A DNA stretch of 64,000 nucleotides from Isochrysis galbana (taxonomy: Eukaryota; Haptophyta; Isochrysidales; Isochrysidaceae): positions 869,797 through 933,796 of the forward strand of contig CM030942.1 in the NCBI GenBank assembly GCA_018136815.1, in the 5' to 3' direction. Made by a program: the position numbers and the translations under genes. The notes beneath the pieces are model-generated. The model did not search any database and was not told the DNA's origin. It saw nothing but the letters and a program-made list of their open reading frames with translations. Every line of letters starts with the position of its first letter. Within the stretch, counting starts at the first letter, position 1. Below, piece after piece: positions 41,520 to 52,579 of this stretch.

Positions 41520-41537
41520 TAAGTTTGATTTCTCGCG

Positions 41538-42308
41538 GAAATGTACAACATGTCTAAATAAACCTTTTAATAGTCTCACCGCACCCGCGGCCGTGGACCC
41601 TCTACTTTCTACTCACGTAGGAGAACTTTCTACACCCCCACTCCCCCGGCCCTTCTCCCCCCGCCATAAGGCGACTCCCCCCGTGCACTACTAGGGGGAT
41701 AGGGGTGAAGGGCTTAGATATGGTCCGGTGGCCCGCGCCTCCCCCCGGTGATCATTCCCCCCCTTCCTCCTGTGTCTCCGAGTGGGCGGCGGCCTCAGCC
41801 CCGACTTATCCTGTAAACAGATGCGGGACTTACCTATTTTCCGGTGAGCGGAGCTCTCGCTCCGCCCACCCCCTTCTCCGCGCGCTCTCTCCCCTCTCCT
41901 GCAGGCACGCGCGATGGCGCGCCTGCGGCAGGCCTCCAGCTGCCCTGTGGCGGCCCTTGGAGGCTCCTGGAGGCCAGCTCAGGGGGCAGAGGAGGCTGGG
42001 GCTGGGCCCTGGCCTCCCCTGCCTCTCCCTCGCTGGTGCTCCCGAGCCTCTGGGGCCCCCAACCTGCACCTGTCTGCCTGTCGACCAGGGGGGGAGGGGG
42101 GGTTGGAGCGATGGGCTGGTCACGAGGGGCCAGGATGGGCGAATGGGGCGAGCCTGTGGGGAAGGGAGTGGGTCAGTAGGGCAGTGGCCTCCTGGCAAGC
42201 CATCAGGCGTGCCAGGAGGATGGGTGGTTCCTCAGTGGAGAGAGGGGGGGGCTCGTGCCCCCCCATGGGTCAACCAAGTATAAATTCAGTTGAAATGTAC
42301 AACATGTC
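41538..42308 (-). mobile_element. Hairpin repeat B, copy 2, full length with 17-bp target duplication
   Basis: The element spans 41555-42291 and is flanked by an exact 17-bp duplication GAAATGTACAACATGTC (41538-41554 and 42292-42308). On its own (minus) strand it begins with the hairpin (left arm CAACTGAA, loop TTTATA, right arm CTTGGTTG), then a GGGGGGG-CACGAGC-CCCCCC inverted repeat, a GC-rich body, and it ends CTATTAAAAGGTTTATTTA. A long duplication, a fixed head and an A/T-rich tail point to target-primed reverse transcription, so this is a SINE-like retroposon rather than a cut-and-paste element. It sits within 20 nt of the P450-like stop codon, in the 3' flank. Confidence 0.85.
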
Positions 42309-42699
42309 CGCGTTCCAAATTTTGGGGTCCACTATTTTCAGGAAACGTCGCTCCGCGTGAGACCATACACTGGGTGCATGCTAGATTGCACTCAGAGCGA
42401 TACATCTTGGATTGATGGCTCTCACAATGCCGACAACAAGTTGCAATCTTGCTCCTGTGGTTGAGTGAATGCATACAATTGTGCAACTGTCTTTGGCGAT
42501 TGAGTATCGTGTGAGGGCTTGGATGAGATTTCGTCTTCACTTAGGACTCTGCACAAACTTTTAAAACCCGTCTGAAGATTCGTGGCTGTCGCCTAGTACC
42601 GCCACGGCACTAGTTCCCTCCCGCCGCCTCCTCCGGCCGCTGCTCCCTACTGTGGCCCCCACCTCCCGCCGCCGGCTCCGCAGTTGCGCACTCCTCGAA
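42309..42699. other. Gap between the retroposon and the ankyrin gene
   Basis: No gene. AAACCCGTCTGAAGATTCGTGGCT near 42563 resembles the head of repeat C. The last 100 nt are pyrimidine-rich, as before other genes. Confidence 0.4.
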
Positions 42700-43263
42700 A
42701 TGTCATCATCTCCGGCACAGGATCTGTTGACTGCTTGCCAGCGTGGAGACCTGTCGCTCGTGGCGGCGCTGCTGAAGGAGCACCCCGTGGAGGCGCTCCT
42801 CTGCCGCACGCTGCGTCGAGGGCAGGAAATGTACGCCCCTGCCGCGGTGGACGCGTTCGGCAGGAACGCCCTGATGGTGAGCTCGGCCCGCGGTGACGCC
42901 GAGTGTGTCAAGATCGTCGCAGCAGCCGCCCGTCAGATCCACCAGCAGTACATCAATGAATGCGATGGCAAGGGAAACACCCCCCTCTTCACTGCATGCA
43001 CCAACAACTTCAGCGAGTGCGCCAAGGTTCTGCTTGAGCACGGCGCCGAAGTCGACGACAAGGGAGGAAAGAGGGTCTTCTACACCCCGCTGATCCAGTG
43101 CGCCAAGCTTGGGCACGTGGACTGTGCGCGCATTCTCGTCGACTTTGGCGCGAGCGTCTACGAAGTGCAAGAGATGGGCGCCTATCATGGCCTGACGGCC
43201 GCCCACATCGCAAAGCTCAAGGGGCACGTTGACATCGAGCGCATGCTTGTGCAAGCCCGCTGA
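42700..43263 (+). CDS. Ankyrin-repeat protein
   Basis: 187 residues from the ATG (MSSSPAQDLL). Four to five ankyrin repeats: AQDLLTACQRGDLSLVAALL at the start, GRNALMVSSARGDAECVKIV, GNTPLFTACTNNFSECAKVL with LEHGAEVDD, YTPLIQCAKLGHVDCARILV with DFGASVYE, and LTAAHIAKLKGHVDIERML. The proteins of this class act as small binding adaptors; nothing shows the partner. There is no signal or membrane segment. The frame is open 16 codons further 5' without an ATG. Confidence 0.85.
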   Translation: MSSSPAQDLLTACQRGDLSLVAALLKEHPVEALLCRTLRRGQEMYAPAAVDAFGRNALMVSSARGDAECVKIVAAAARQIHQQYINECDGKGNTPLFTACTNNFSECAKVLLEHGAEVDDKGGKRVFYTPLIQCAKLGHVDCARILVDFGASVYEVQEMGAYHGLTAAHIAKLKGHVDIERMLVQAR

Positions 43264-43494
43264 GTCGCGTCACACGCGACGGCGTGTTTGTGTGGAGCGG
43301 CGCGTGCGCCAAGTTTGTGCAAGGTTGCAGCACCGACCGACCGTCTTAGGGGAGGGAGGCGCTGTACTCTGATGATAGCTCTTCTAGCTGAGAGTGAGTG
43401 AGGAGCATCCGCCAAGTAGGTGTCTCTGGTGGTGACAACCATCGCTGATCGCTTAGGCGTAAATGCGGGCCAGATAGATGTTTCCACGTATCGG

Positions 43495-43605
43495 AATCAA
43501 TAAAAAAAAATTCCAGCTGGGAAGATGCGCAGCTGCACTGAGCCGCTGGCCGATGCCGCACGCCGACGCAGGTGAAGACGCAGGTGAAGATGTCCCTGCA
43601 GGCCC
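43495..43605 (-). repeat. Inverted copy of the repeat at 5100-5200
   Basis: Read on minus it gives TTCACCTGCGTCGGCGTG, CATCGGCCAGCGGCTCAGTG and TTCCCAGCTGGAATT, like the + sequence at 5130-5200. The 3' flank of the ankyrin gene before it has nothing recognised. Confidence 0.6.
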
Positions 43606-43718
43606 TGCAGAGACCCCGGCAGAGCCCGGGGGCGGGCGGGCGGGTCATCTGAGCGCCCCGGCTTGCATTGATGGTCATGTCTGGGGCCTAGGCTCCTTCA
43701 GACGGCGAAGGGGTAGCG

Positions 43719-43968
43719 TTGCGCTCTCCCGGGGTTGCTGGAGTGCTGCAGCGACAAACTGCGAAGATGCTGCTGAGGCCGCAGAGGTCGCCAGTCGAGC
43801 GCCCGAAGTCAGTGGTGGGAGCGGTCGCGGCGCCGGGATCTGTGGCGGCGGTGGGCCTGCTGCTATCTGCCATTGTAGCGATGAGGATAGGCCTCCGACT
43901 CCGGTGCGATGATCCGCGCTCAGGAAATGGAAATCGCGCTACGCCGGGGAGAGCAAGCCGAGAATGAT
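43719..43968 (+). other. Possible small membrane-protein frame, uncertain
   Basis: A frame with one hydrophobic span (VVGAVAAPGSVAAVGLLLSA) ends here. An overlapping frame from 43909 is basic and helical (MIRAQEMEIALRRGEQAEND) and could continue it after a splice or shift. Neither has a recognisable family. It ends against the LINE fragment. Confidence 0.2.
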
Positions 43969-44039
43969 CGGGCAAAGCGGGCGAGGACGCGTGCGGCTCG
44001 GCTGGCTGCGCGTGAGGAGCGACGCGGCAGCCGCGAGCA

Positions 44040-44474
44040 AGGATCGGAGAAGCATAAGCTGGCCACGTGCTTCCATTCTTCAGGGGTTAGGTCGATTTTC
44101 CGTGCCCATGCCTCGCGCGCCGGTTGGGGCGTGTTGCCTGGAGCTTTTTTCCCCCCTCCAGTTCTCGTGTTATGTGCCCTGAGACTGTGATGCGGTCGAG
44201 TGGTGTTTTGTCGCCGATTGTGTATTCGTCCGCTAGCGGGTACTCCATGTATTTCGGGCCTTTTAGCCCATTTTCCTATCCATCTAGCGGGAGGATGGTA
44301 TTGTTTGGTTTCCTCTGGGGTCGCGACTCCCGCGAGGTCGGCTGGCCCTATCGTTTTAACGATAGTTCCTACTGCGGCCGCCGAACCCAACTCTTGCAAG
44401 CTGCTCGCAAGACGCCAGACATGGGACAAAGGTGGCAGATATAGAATGTATGTAAGCATCTTGTGGTTGGTCAC
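44040..44474 (-). pseudogene. LINE ORF2 fragment, multiply frameshifted
   Basis: PQPAREAWARKIDLTPEEWK and the preceding PPARWIGKWAKRPEIHG align with PQPAREAWARKLALTQDEWM and the matching segment of the copy at 11241-12936, but the frame changes at least twice between them. It stops before the zinc knuckle. Confidence 0.7.
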
Positions 44475-44786
44475 CAGCTAACGTTTATATGCTTGGCGTC
44501 CGCGTCCACTCATGGAGGGGGCCACGAGCCCCACCCCCCTCTCCACTCCCTCCTTCATAGGGAGGGAGCAACCATCCATCCACCTGACCTGCCGCATGGG
44601 CATGCACGACGCAGGGCACCACACTGCACTGCCAACACATACTCTTGCCCTTGCACAGACACGCCCGGTTGGCACGGCCCTTGGCCCGCGGCGGCCACAG
44701 CCCATTGCTCCAAACCCTCCACCCCTGTAGATTTGGCCCAACCAACAATGATTCCGTGTCATCGTGCCGATTTGTCTCCACAAGTG
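44475..44786. repeat. Hairpin-repeat B-like remnant
   Basis: AACGTTTATATGCTTGGCG followed by GAGGGGGCCACGAGCCCC and a CCATCCATCCACCTG stretch resembles the head of family B. It runs up to the 3' end of the RING gene. Confidence 0.4.
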
Positions 44787-47700
44787 TCAAATGACGCTTG
44801 ACGTTAAACCTACCTGAGTTAGTGGTTGTCGGTTTGGACTACTAACGTCGCTTGATATGGAAGGGTGGTCGACCATTTGTATTTGGGAGCGGTCTCCATC
44901 GCCCGTGGCCGGCGCAGCCGAGCGTGTCTCCAATAAGCCCATGGGTATGAACTGTGACGCCGAGTATTGCAGCCGAGGAGGAGCTGGACGCACTGCCCCA
45001 TTAGTCGAATTCGGGTTTGCTTCCTCGTCAGAGACGGACGCTAGAGGTGCAGCCGCAGCTGCATCGGCACTAGGCTGGAGGTGGAAGCTACCTCGACTTT
45101 GACGTTGTGCGGCACTGGCCTCGGCATGCTCAGGGGCGATGACGCGCTTACAGAGCGGGCAACTAGCGACAAATCCTTTGCGAACGATCCAGCTACGGAT
45201 ACATTCCCCGTGGAAGCGATGGCCGCATGGCAAAGATACGAGTAGAGGACCTTGATCAACCGCAAACTCCGCTTCTTCAGGCATTGGGGCACTTCTCGTA
45301 CTTCTTGCCGGAGGGCGCACGCGTAATCGTCGTGCGCGAGGGCGTCTATGCTGATTGCTCACATCCTCGTCCGACACCACAGCGCCAGCTGCCGATCCCA
45401 AGGAAGCGCTAGTGGGAACTGTGGCGCCACTAGTACACGTTGCCTCTACGGCGTCCGTCAGCTTTGGCGTCGCATCTGCCTCCCCAGCGACACTCTCTAG
45501 CTCCTCGCACAACTCACCGAGACAGATGGCGCAAGTGTCATCGGAGTTTGCGTCAGCTTTGTCGAGAGCGGTGAGATTTGGGGAGAGCGCTTGCAGAATC
45601 TCAGCGGGAGGCACTCCAGCAAAAGCAACAGCGTCCATCCTTTGTTGAGCGGCGCGACGACGCGCCTCTTGTCGAATGCAGTGTAGCCTGATGCAAAAGA
45701 GCGCCAAGAGCGTAATGAAGAGCAGCGCCGCGGTGAAGACGAGCAGAATGAGCCACAGAGAAGCTGAGAGGAACGACGGTGAAGCGTTCGTTTCATCGAT
45801 GGGACCGTCATAACCGCATGGAATGCACTTGACAACAACCTCGTAGACGCGGCGACCACCATCTTCTGCTGTCACAACCAGAGGCAGTCGCGTCTCGGGT
45901 TCGTAAAACCACAGCGTGGCTGGGCTGCTCGAATTATCAATGGCTGCTGGTGCTTGATCCGGCAAACAGTAAGGTGCAGGCATTCCGGCGCATATGGTCT
46001 CCCAACGGGTGGTCACATTGATTTGCAGCCGCCATGCCATCATTTGCTCTGTCAGCCCAGTGCCGGTCTCTATGAGCCGCTCTTCAGAGAGAGCACCAGG
46101 CGAATCGTCTCGAATCACGATGATCAGTGACGAGGCCGCAGCTGAAAGGCCACCTACCAGAGAACCGCCAACGAGGCTCAGGAGAGAGAGTGTGTTGATT
46201 GGTGAAAGCGTGCGGCGGACGAGCATAAGATGCGATGCCTTGATGCCCGTCTCTGCCGTCACGATGAGTTCGACTGGTGTTTCCCCAGGCGGGAAACGTA
46301 TTGCGACGGAAAGGTCACCCTTCGGCGCCCACACCGAGCCCTGGACAACGAGACCATTCTTTGCGTTCAGCTCGAGCCTCGTCGAGTTGGAGCACGCATG
46401 CGCAGCACGACCACAGCCAGACGTCACAGCAGCTCCACCGGCGAGTATGCTGAAGGAAAGGATCGAATCGGTGCTCGCCGTGAAGAGGCGAAAGCACGTG
46501 GCATACTTCGCATCGCATGCCTCAGCCAGGATCGGTTGAAGCGAATCGGCCACAACTGCCCCCACAAGCGGAGTGTCGAGCGTGCCATACTGCTCGCGAT
46601 ATGCGGTGGTCGACCATTCAGCGTAAGAAGTATCATTCGAGGAGGGCCGTTCGATTGACAGGGGAATCTCGCAAGGTGAGGCTCGATTGGGCGTGTTGAG
46701 GCGGAGGGTCGCCTTGTTGACGCCGTGCTTGAGCGGAAGGGCCCGAGATGTGTATGCATGAGCGGCATCCAATTCGTACTCACGGCCATCGAGGTCATAG
46801 AGAAGCGTGACACTTATAGGGCCATCGGACGGTGGGATCACAGTCACGCGTGCCCATAATGCCTGCACGCCGGCCGTGACAAGTACGGGGACGGAGAGAA
46901 CGGAAGCCCCGGTAGAATCCCAATCTAGCAAAAGCGTGCTGACTGTCTCATTGCACAATGGGTGATCCCACTCACCGTCACAGCCAGGACCTTCTTCAAC
47001 GATCTCGATGCGAAGCGAATGTAGCCCACACGTGCAATTACTACGGTTGATACAGTCGCAGGTACCATCGCCCTTCATGCCGTCGTTGCAACCACCACCA
47101 TCGCACTCGCATGACGAACAATTGGTCCCAAAATGCCCCGGCGAGCATTTTGAGCATCCTGCACCCCCAAATCCTGCCGCACAGCACTCATCAGAAGCCA
47201 GCGTCAGGTTTGCTAAAGGACACACTGACGTGGTGGCCGAGTTTGCCGCCACCGTATCCGTTGGAGCTAGGCACCTAGAGGTCGTCGCGCACCACACGCA
47301 GGGCCCTGCGGTGCAAGTGCCACAATCAGAGAAGGCTTCACAATAATTCTTGCTCGCTGTCCAGCTGGCCCGAAATCCTCCATAGTTGGTGTTCTCTCGA
47401 CCAATGTCGTCAGAGAAAAACTCGACCAGCACTTCCCGGCCGGACGAGATTACAAGGGGTGCCAAATAGCATGAGTAGGTGGCAAGGACCGGTGCAGCAC
47501 GAGTGCCACCGTCATGTATGCGGACATAGTCTTGTGGTTCGCCGTTCATGCCTTGCGCACACTCGAGTTCGAATCGCTCGAAGGTGAGGACCAAAAAATC
47601 ACCGGCGTCCTCCTGGGCAAAAATATGCCAAGCGCATTGCTGGCCCGAGCAGTATTGCCTGCCCGCTGGATTTGACCCGAATGTACCACTGGTGCCGCTT

Positions 47701-48985
47701 AAGATGACTTCACCCTCGCAACGCGCATCATTGGCCGTGTCGATCTCGAGAGTGACGTCGTCGCCGAGCCTGTCACGCAGCCATACGGAATCGATCTGGC
47801 TGAACAGCACAACGGGCATTGTCAACGCGCGTGCTTCAGAGGCACGTAAAGACGATACAGCCATGTAGTAGAGATCGGTTGGAGACTTTGCCGACATCAC
47901 AATACCGAGCTCAGCTCCTGCAGTGGCCATTGCATCTGCCTTGTTAAAGAAAGGGCAATAGAGTCGACCGGAGAGTAGAGCAAGCGGTGCACTCTCGGCG
48001 GCCGTTGGCATCAGTGAATAGCACGCCGAGTTGTCGATCACGTCTAAGCAAGGGCTGGAGCATTCGGAAGAGCAAGACGCCGTGCACGTATCGGCGCAAT
48101 AGCTCGGTGATAAGTCGATTGCAAGCGGTTCACAGACTTCTCGGTCCAACTCGGCAAGGCGGACGCTGTATCGTGTGCGCACTGCCGGAAGCTGCGGGCC
48201 AAAATGCGCGCGTTTGAAGACAATGCGACGAGTCTCAGAACCATCGCCGTATGTGGCTGTCATGTAGTCAGGATCATTGCCACACCGCCGCAAGTCTTGA
48301 TAGTATGAGGATGCTGATGGAAGTGGATTGGCACAGTCCTTCACGCAGTTCTTATCATGCTCACCGGCGGCTGGATTGCAGACGCCGTCGCCGCAGACCT
48401 GAGGGTGCAGTGCACGGAATGAGAGTTTTAGAGTGGAAGATGGACAGCAGTAGATCCGATGGGAGACATCAAACTGTGACATCACGAGCTCTTAGTGAAG
48501 GGCCAGCGTGGTGGAGGATGCAGCTGAGGGAGAGACAAGCTCACATCTTCCGAGGGACTCCACTCGAACGCAAAATCTTGCATGATCGTGCCCGCCTCGG
48601 CAGCGAGCTCGATGAGAAGGACGCCCCGTAAGGATGCGAGGCTCCATGTGGAGCACTTGAAGACAGCGATGAGTGGTGACAGAGTGGTTGCCCCGTCGTA
48701 AACGTGGAGTGCCGAGGGAGCGGACGGGTCGCACTCTTCTGCCTGCTGGAGCGAAAATTTCGTGAATCGAATCGTAATCGACGGGCCGATCTCACCCGGC
48801 GCTTCCTCGTGCCGTATGAGGAAGGTGCAGTTGATGAGCGAGCCAGCTTCGCCCGATGCATTCCACGGCCCGCTCGAGAAGGAGCCAGCCGGCTCGGTCA
48901 GGACGGTCTCTCCGGGACATGGGACAGCGTTGGTCAAATAAAGGCAGGCGACTGCCAGTAGCAGCGTGTGCCGTCCCCAGCCCAT
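44787..48985 (-). CDS. Receptor-like transmembrane RING-H2 protein with CUB, PA, PSI and EGF-type ectodomain (two exons)
   Basis: Exon 1 is 48985-48545 and exon 2 is 48398-44787, joined by a GT-AG phase 0 intron: 1350 residues. Order: signal peptide (MGWGRHTLLLAVACLYLTNA); CUB-like domain (exon 1); VCGDGVCNPAAGEHDKNC motif; PA-like domain (LYCPFFNKADAMATAGAEL, VLFSQID); second CUB (QYCSGQQCAWHIFAQEDAGD, YVRIHDGG); PSI-like knot (CGTCTAGPCVWC); laminin/EGF-like cysteines (CSKCSPGHFGTNCSSCEC); beta-sandwich repeats; a membrane helix (LSASLWLILLVFTAALLFIT); and a cytosolic RING-H2 (CAIC ... PCGHRFHGECIRSW ... CPLC). PA-TM-RING E3 ligases exist in plants and animals, but without such an ectodomain. 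It probably ubiquitinates cargo at an endomembrane or the cell surface. The RING has a 98-residue gap between its second and third ligands. Confidence 0.82.
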
Positions 48986-50300
48986 CCGGTGGGAACACGC
49001 TCTGAATCCGAGCCGCCCCCCAGGCGTCCGAGAGAGAGAGAGTGAGCGAGCGAGCGAGCGAGCGAGTTGGGGGGGGGGGGGGGGTGAGCGGAGGGGGGAG
49101 AAAAAGTGGGTACAATACTCCTACGGGGGGCGGGGGCGGGGGCGGGGGGAGAGATGTAAAACTCATACTCCAAGGGACGCGGAAAGGAGATGATGGAAGA
49201 GGAGAGGACTGGAAGGAGGACGGGGCGGGCGCCAGAGGGCTTGCGTTCTAAAACTAGTTGTACTCGTACTCGTAGAAAATTAGAACGTTTGTCGTTTTTC
49301 TTTTTCGGGGGGTTCGTAGCGACTCGACGAACACCTAGTTAGTACAGTCCACAGGTGTGGCACAGAGTAACCCATAAGTAGCCCGGTCACTCACTATGGG
49401 GGTGCGGAGGTAACCAGCTACAATCGGTAGAAGGGGCGCAACGAAGACTACCGGTAGCTTTAACCCTCGTATATGCCCAATCCACCAGGTGGACGATGAC
49501 GATGAAGCCATTTATAGTACATATGGCTATATAGGGAGCCTCTAGGGGCCGTGGGAGGGCTATAGGGGCCCTCTAGGGCTGATATGAGGCCCCCTACCGG
49601 CTTGGGCACCAGTACCTGTAATAAATTCGTCAATTATGCTTGGTTTTTGAAACGCGGGAGAACGTTGCCACGAAAACTTGGAACTTGGTGGGAGCCCCCT
49701 CCCTGCCCCTGCCCCTGCCCCTCCCTGCCCCTGCGCTCTCTGCTCGCGCGAACGCGCCTCCCCCCCCCCCCCCTCCCCGGCCCCCCGCCACCACCCACGA
49801 CCACCACCATGCCAAGGGGCTCTTGCTCCGGCAGCACGCAGACCACCCCCGCACTAGCGAAGGAGAGCGTAAACATGCTTGCTATTGCTATGTATGACCA
49901 GGCTACCTAGGGGTGATATATCATTCGCAGGAACACCCCGGGCGCGACCGGCTTGTCGCGCGCCTTTCGGCTCACAGGAGGAGTTCTAAATCCACGCATC
50001 CGAGCGAGCGCTTGTCGACGTCAAGCGTACCAATACCATGGCGACCGGGCGCAAGCGCAAGCGAATTGAGGCTTTCCTGCGGTGCGAGGGGCAATGATAG
50101 GTCAGAACAGATGTGTGCCACCTTCAAGACACCGCGTGCCACCTACTAGTGGGCCCCCCCACTGCTCGCGAGAGCTCTGAGCTCTCCATGGCCACCACCT
50201 CCAGGCCATTCTTCGGCTGATCACGCGGCGTGATCGGACGTCGCGGAAGCTTGTCGCATCCGCGATCGACCTTTTTGTTTTAGAAGTTGTCTGCGTTTCT
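48986..50300. other. Upstream region of the RING gene and repeats
   Basis: GAGCGAGC units near 49040-49065 and a G run at 49068-49084 lie just upstream of the RING gene start. From 49425 to 49470 is a copy of the GAAGACTACCGGTAG repeat. From 49690 to 49800 are CCCCTGC units and a C run. No gene; the short frame at 49584-49910 is low complexity. Confidence 0.45.
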
Positions 50301-50460
50301 AAAAAAAAACATCTGAAGATTCTGGGCTACACACCTACTAGACTAGGGTAATTCCCCATCCCTGCCGCCACCGCCCTTAGCTTCCCTTTCCTCCACCTCC
50401 TCCCCTCCCCCCCTTCATTCCTTTGTCTTCGGTATCCGGGGTTCGGCTCGGGTGCGCTAC
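50300..50460 (+). repeat. Dispersed repeat C, copy
   Basis: AAAAAAACATCTGAAGATTC, TGGGCTACACACCTACTA and the pyrimidine run ending CTTCGGTATCCGGGGTTCGG match the copy at 30945-31085 closely. It abuts the 3' end of the minus-strand LINE fragment. Confidence 0.75.
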
Positions 50461-50615
50461 CACGAGCCTGGTTCAAAGCGCGGGTTCCGGGCAGGCCAGT
50501 TGTTGGTCAATTGTCATCTTGTGCTTGTCGGGTCACGGGCTTGCTCGTCTTTCTCGCCCTTGCTTGTCGCTATTGTGTCTCGGTGGGTTTATGTCCAGTC
50601 GAGGAGTATCTCGTC

Positions 50616-51596
50616 TCAGAGTTGTTCTGGTACGGGTCCCTCGGCAATTATATATGCCACCCCCATCGAGGTGGTCAAGGTTTGCAGCTCTAGACTTGGT
50701 TCTAGCTTTCCTCTTGCACCTAGTGTGAACAAAGGGTATATGTCGTTCATGTCGATCCTTTTCTTCGGCTGTCTGCCCATGCCTGCTTTGGCGGTCCTAG
50801 CCGAGTCTGTCGTATTTGCAAATAGTAGTGCCTTGCTTAGTGTCGTGTACCTGTCTATCGTTCTTATCAACACTGATTTCTCCGAGAATTCAATGCCGTC
50901 GTAGTGTATCCTGTAGAAGTCTGTTAAGATATATCTCCATGGTAGAGTGTAGAGTATTGTGAGCGATCGTGGTGCTTTCCCCCCGGGGTGCATGAAGAGG
51001 TTATCTACGATTACCTCTTCCCTGCTTCTACCATTTCGGGGAGTGTACCTTGCCAGATTGTCGAGCGTCTCGAATATGTTGACTACCCTCGGGCACTCGC
51101 CCAAGTGGGTGGAAGATTCGTTAGACACCTTGCACATGCGGCAAGTTTTGTCTCTGTCCGCGAACCGGTTGTAGGTGCCTATCCTTCTGTGGGTTAGGTG
51201 CTTGAAATGGAGGTGTGTATCTCTCGCCGTCGTCATCGGGGATGTATATATTGTGGCTAGGTGTTCCCACGTGTTGTCGGGTATCGGTAGACGCTGTTTC
51301 CAATTCTCGGGTCCCGTTAGGCGTCTACGCTTTCCGTCCGTCTTCTGTATTGCTCGTGTTAGTTGCTCCACTCCCATTTTGTCTAGAGGGGTATCCCCGT
51401 CCAGGGTATATTCGTCTGCTAGTGGGTATTCCAATCTCTTGTTTGATTTGAAGCCATCCCCCCATTTTGCCGGTGGGGAGGGATCTAGCTGCTCGGGAGC
51501 ATTGTCGAGTCTTGCGCCGATTATGGGCGTACCTAGGTACGAGAGCTCCGCTTCATACCACGCGCCTTTGAGCTCGGCGAAATAACTGCCAGACAC
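50616..51596 (-). pseudogene. Non-LTR retrotransposon ORF2, C-terminal third
   Basis: An open 326-codon frame: LEYPLADEYTLDGDTPLDKM, HLHFKHLTHRRIGTYNRFAD, the zinc knuckle CRMCKVSNESSTHLGEC, then SLTILYTLPWRYILTDFY. It is collinear with 12090-12936 and the 34994-36650 copy. There is no internal stop, yet RT and endonuclease are missing. It is head to head with a plus-strand LINE 5' sequence at 51602. Confidence 0.82.
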
Positions 51597-51601
51597 TGTC
51601 A

Positions 51602-52115
51602 GACCCGACTCCTACTATGACCTATCAGACATCTTCCCGCAAGCAACAATCAACGATCCCTCCACGGCCGCGTCAGCTGCCGGCTCGGTCGAACGGCCCT
51701 CTGCCTACGAGCCTGTAGTCATCGCGTGTTCGACATTTTACATTTTAGTTTTCGCCCCGTTTGGTTTAGTTTGTGTGTCTCTGTGGGCTCAGCTTTTTTG
51801 AGTCCATTCGTTGTAGTCTCCCGTGTCTATCTCGGACCTAAGAAGCTCTCATTCTCTCTCTCCCTCTCTCTCACTAGCTCGCTAGCTAGCCTTGTCTCTA
51901 CTTTCCGACGCCACGCGTCACGACCCTCCGACCTTCAGTCTACCTCATCGCTCATAGCGCTCGATGGCAGACACTCTCAGACCCGATTCTTACTATGATC
52001 TGTCAGACATCTTCCCGCCAACGACAATCAACGACCCTTCCACGGCCGCGTCAGCTGCCGGCTCGATCGAACGGCTCTCTGCCTATGAGCCTGTAGTCAT
52101 CGCGTGTTCGACACG
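51602..52115 (+). repeat. Duplicated LINE 5' end (two 145-bp direct copies)
   Basis: About 145 bp at 51602-51746 and 51971-52115 are about 90 % alike. The second copy opens with ATGGCAGACACTC and encodes MADTLRPDSYYDLSDIFP, TTINDPSTAASAAGS, ERLSAYEPVVIACST; the first encodes the same frame without the ATG. Synonymous changes predominate, so this looks like the start of a translated ORF1. The spacer (51747-51960) may be a 5' UTR. Confidence 0.55.
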
Positions 52116-52159
52116 TCAACGTCAATTTCGCACGAGCGCGAAAACGTTTTTGGGTCTGT

Positions 52160-52334
52160 GTGTTGAATGGCGTCGAAAATGTGCATATTTCTTATAAGAT
52201 TCTGCCTAATATACCCATTTCCAGTGTAATACCCTAAAAATCGCGTGATAAAACCTCAATCTTCAATCTTGACTTGGTGAATTTTCACCCTTAGAAGTTA
52301 AAAGTAAAAGTAAAAGGCGTGTTTGACCGCCCTA
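52160..52334 (+). repeat. Right-end segment of the TGTTTGACCGCCCTA transposon family
   Basis: Collinear with 20765-20933, with a small GTAAAA duplication before the common end. Downstream to 52579 there is a GTGCTCA tandem (52458-52486) and then the sideroflexin start. Confidence 0.65.
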
Positions 52335-52579
52335 CTACAAGGGAGAAGGGGGGATTGCCACGTTGCCGCAAGGCGCGGCGCCGATGGCGCTGCTGCTGGT
52401 CTTCGCCGCCGGGACCTTGTCGAGTCGAGCGCTGAAGCGCTGAGCGTTGCCGGAGGAGTGCTCAGTGCTCAGTGCTCAGTGCTCGTCACTCGTCACCCTC
52501 TACTTTTTAACTTTGGTTAACTACTAGTACTCTACTCTAGTATAATAAGAGGAGCAGACCGCCGGCTGCGTGGCGGTCC

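Noticed and set aside
41844..42360. Open frames inside hairpin repeat B on the + strand
   Set aside because: They are antisense to the retroposon and differ between copies in frame and length.
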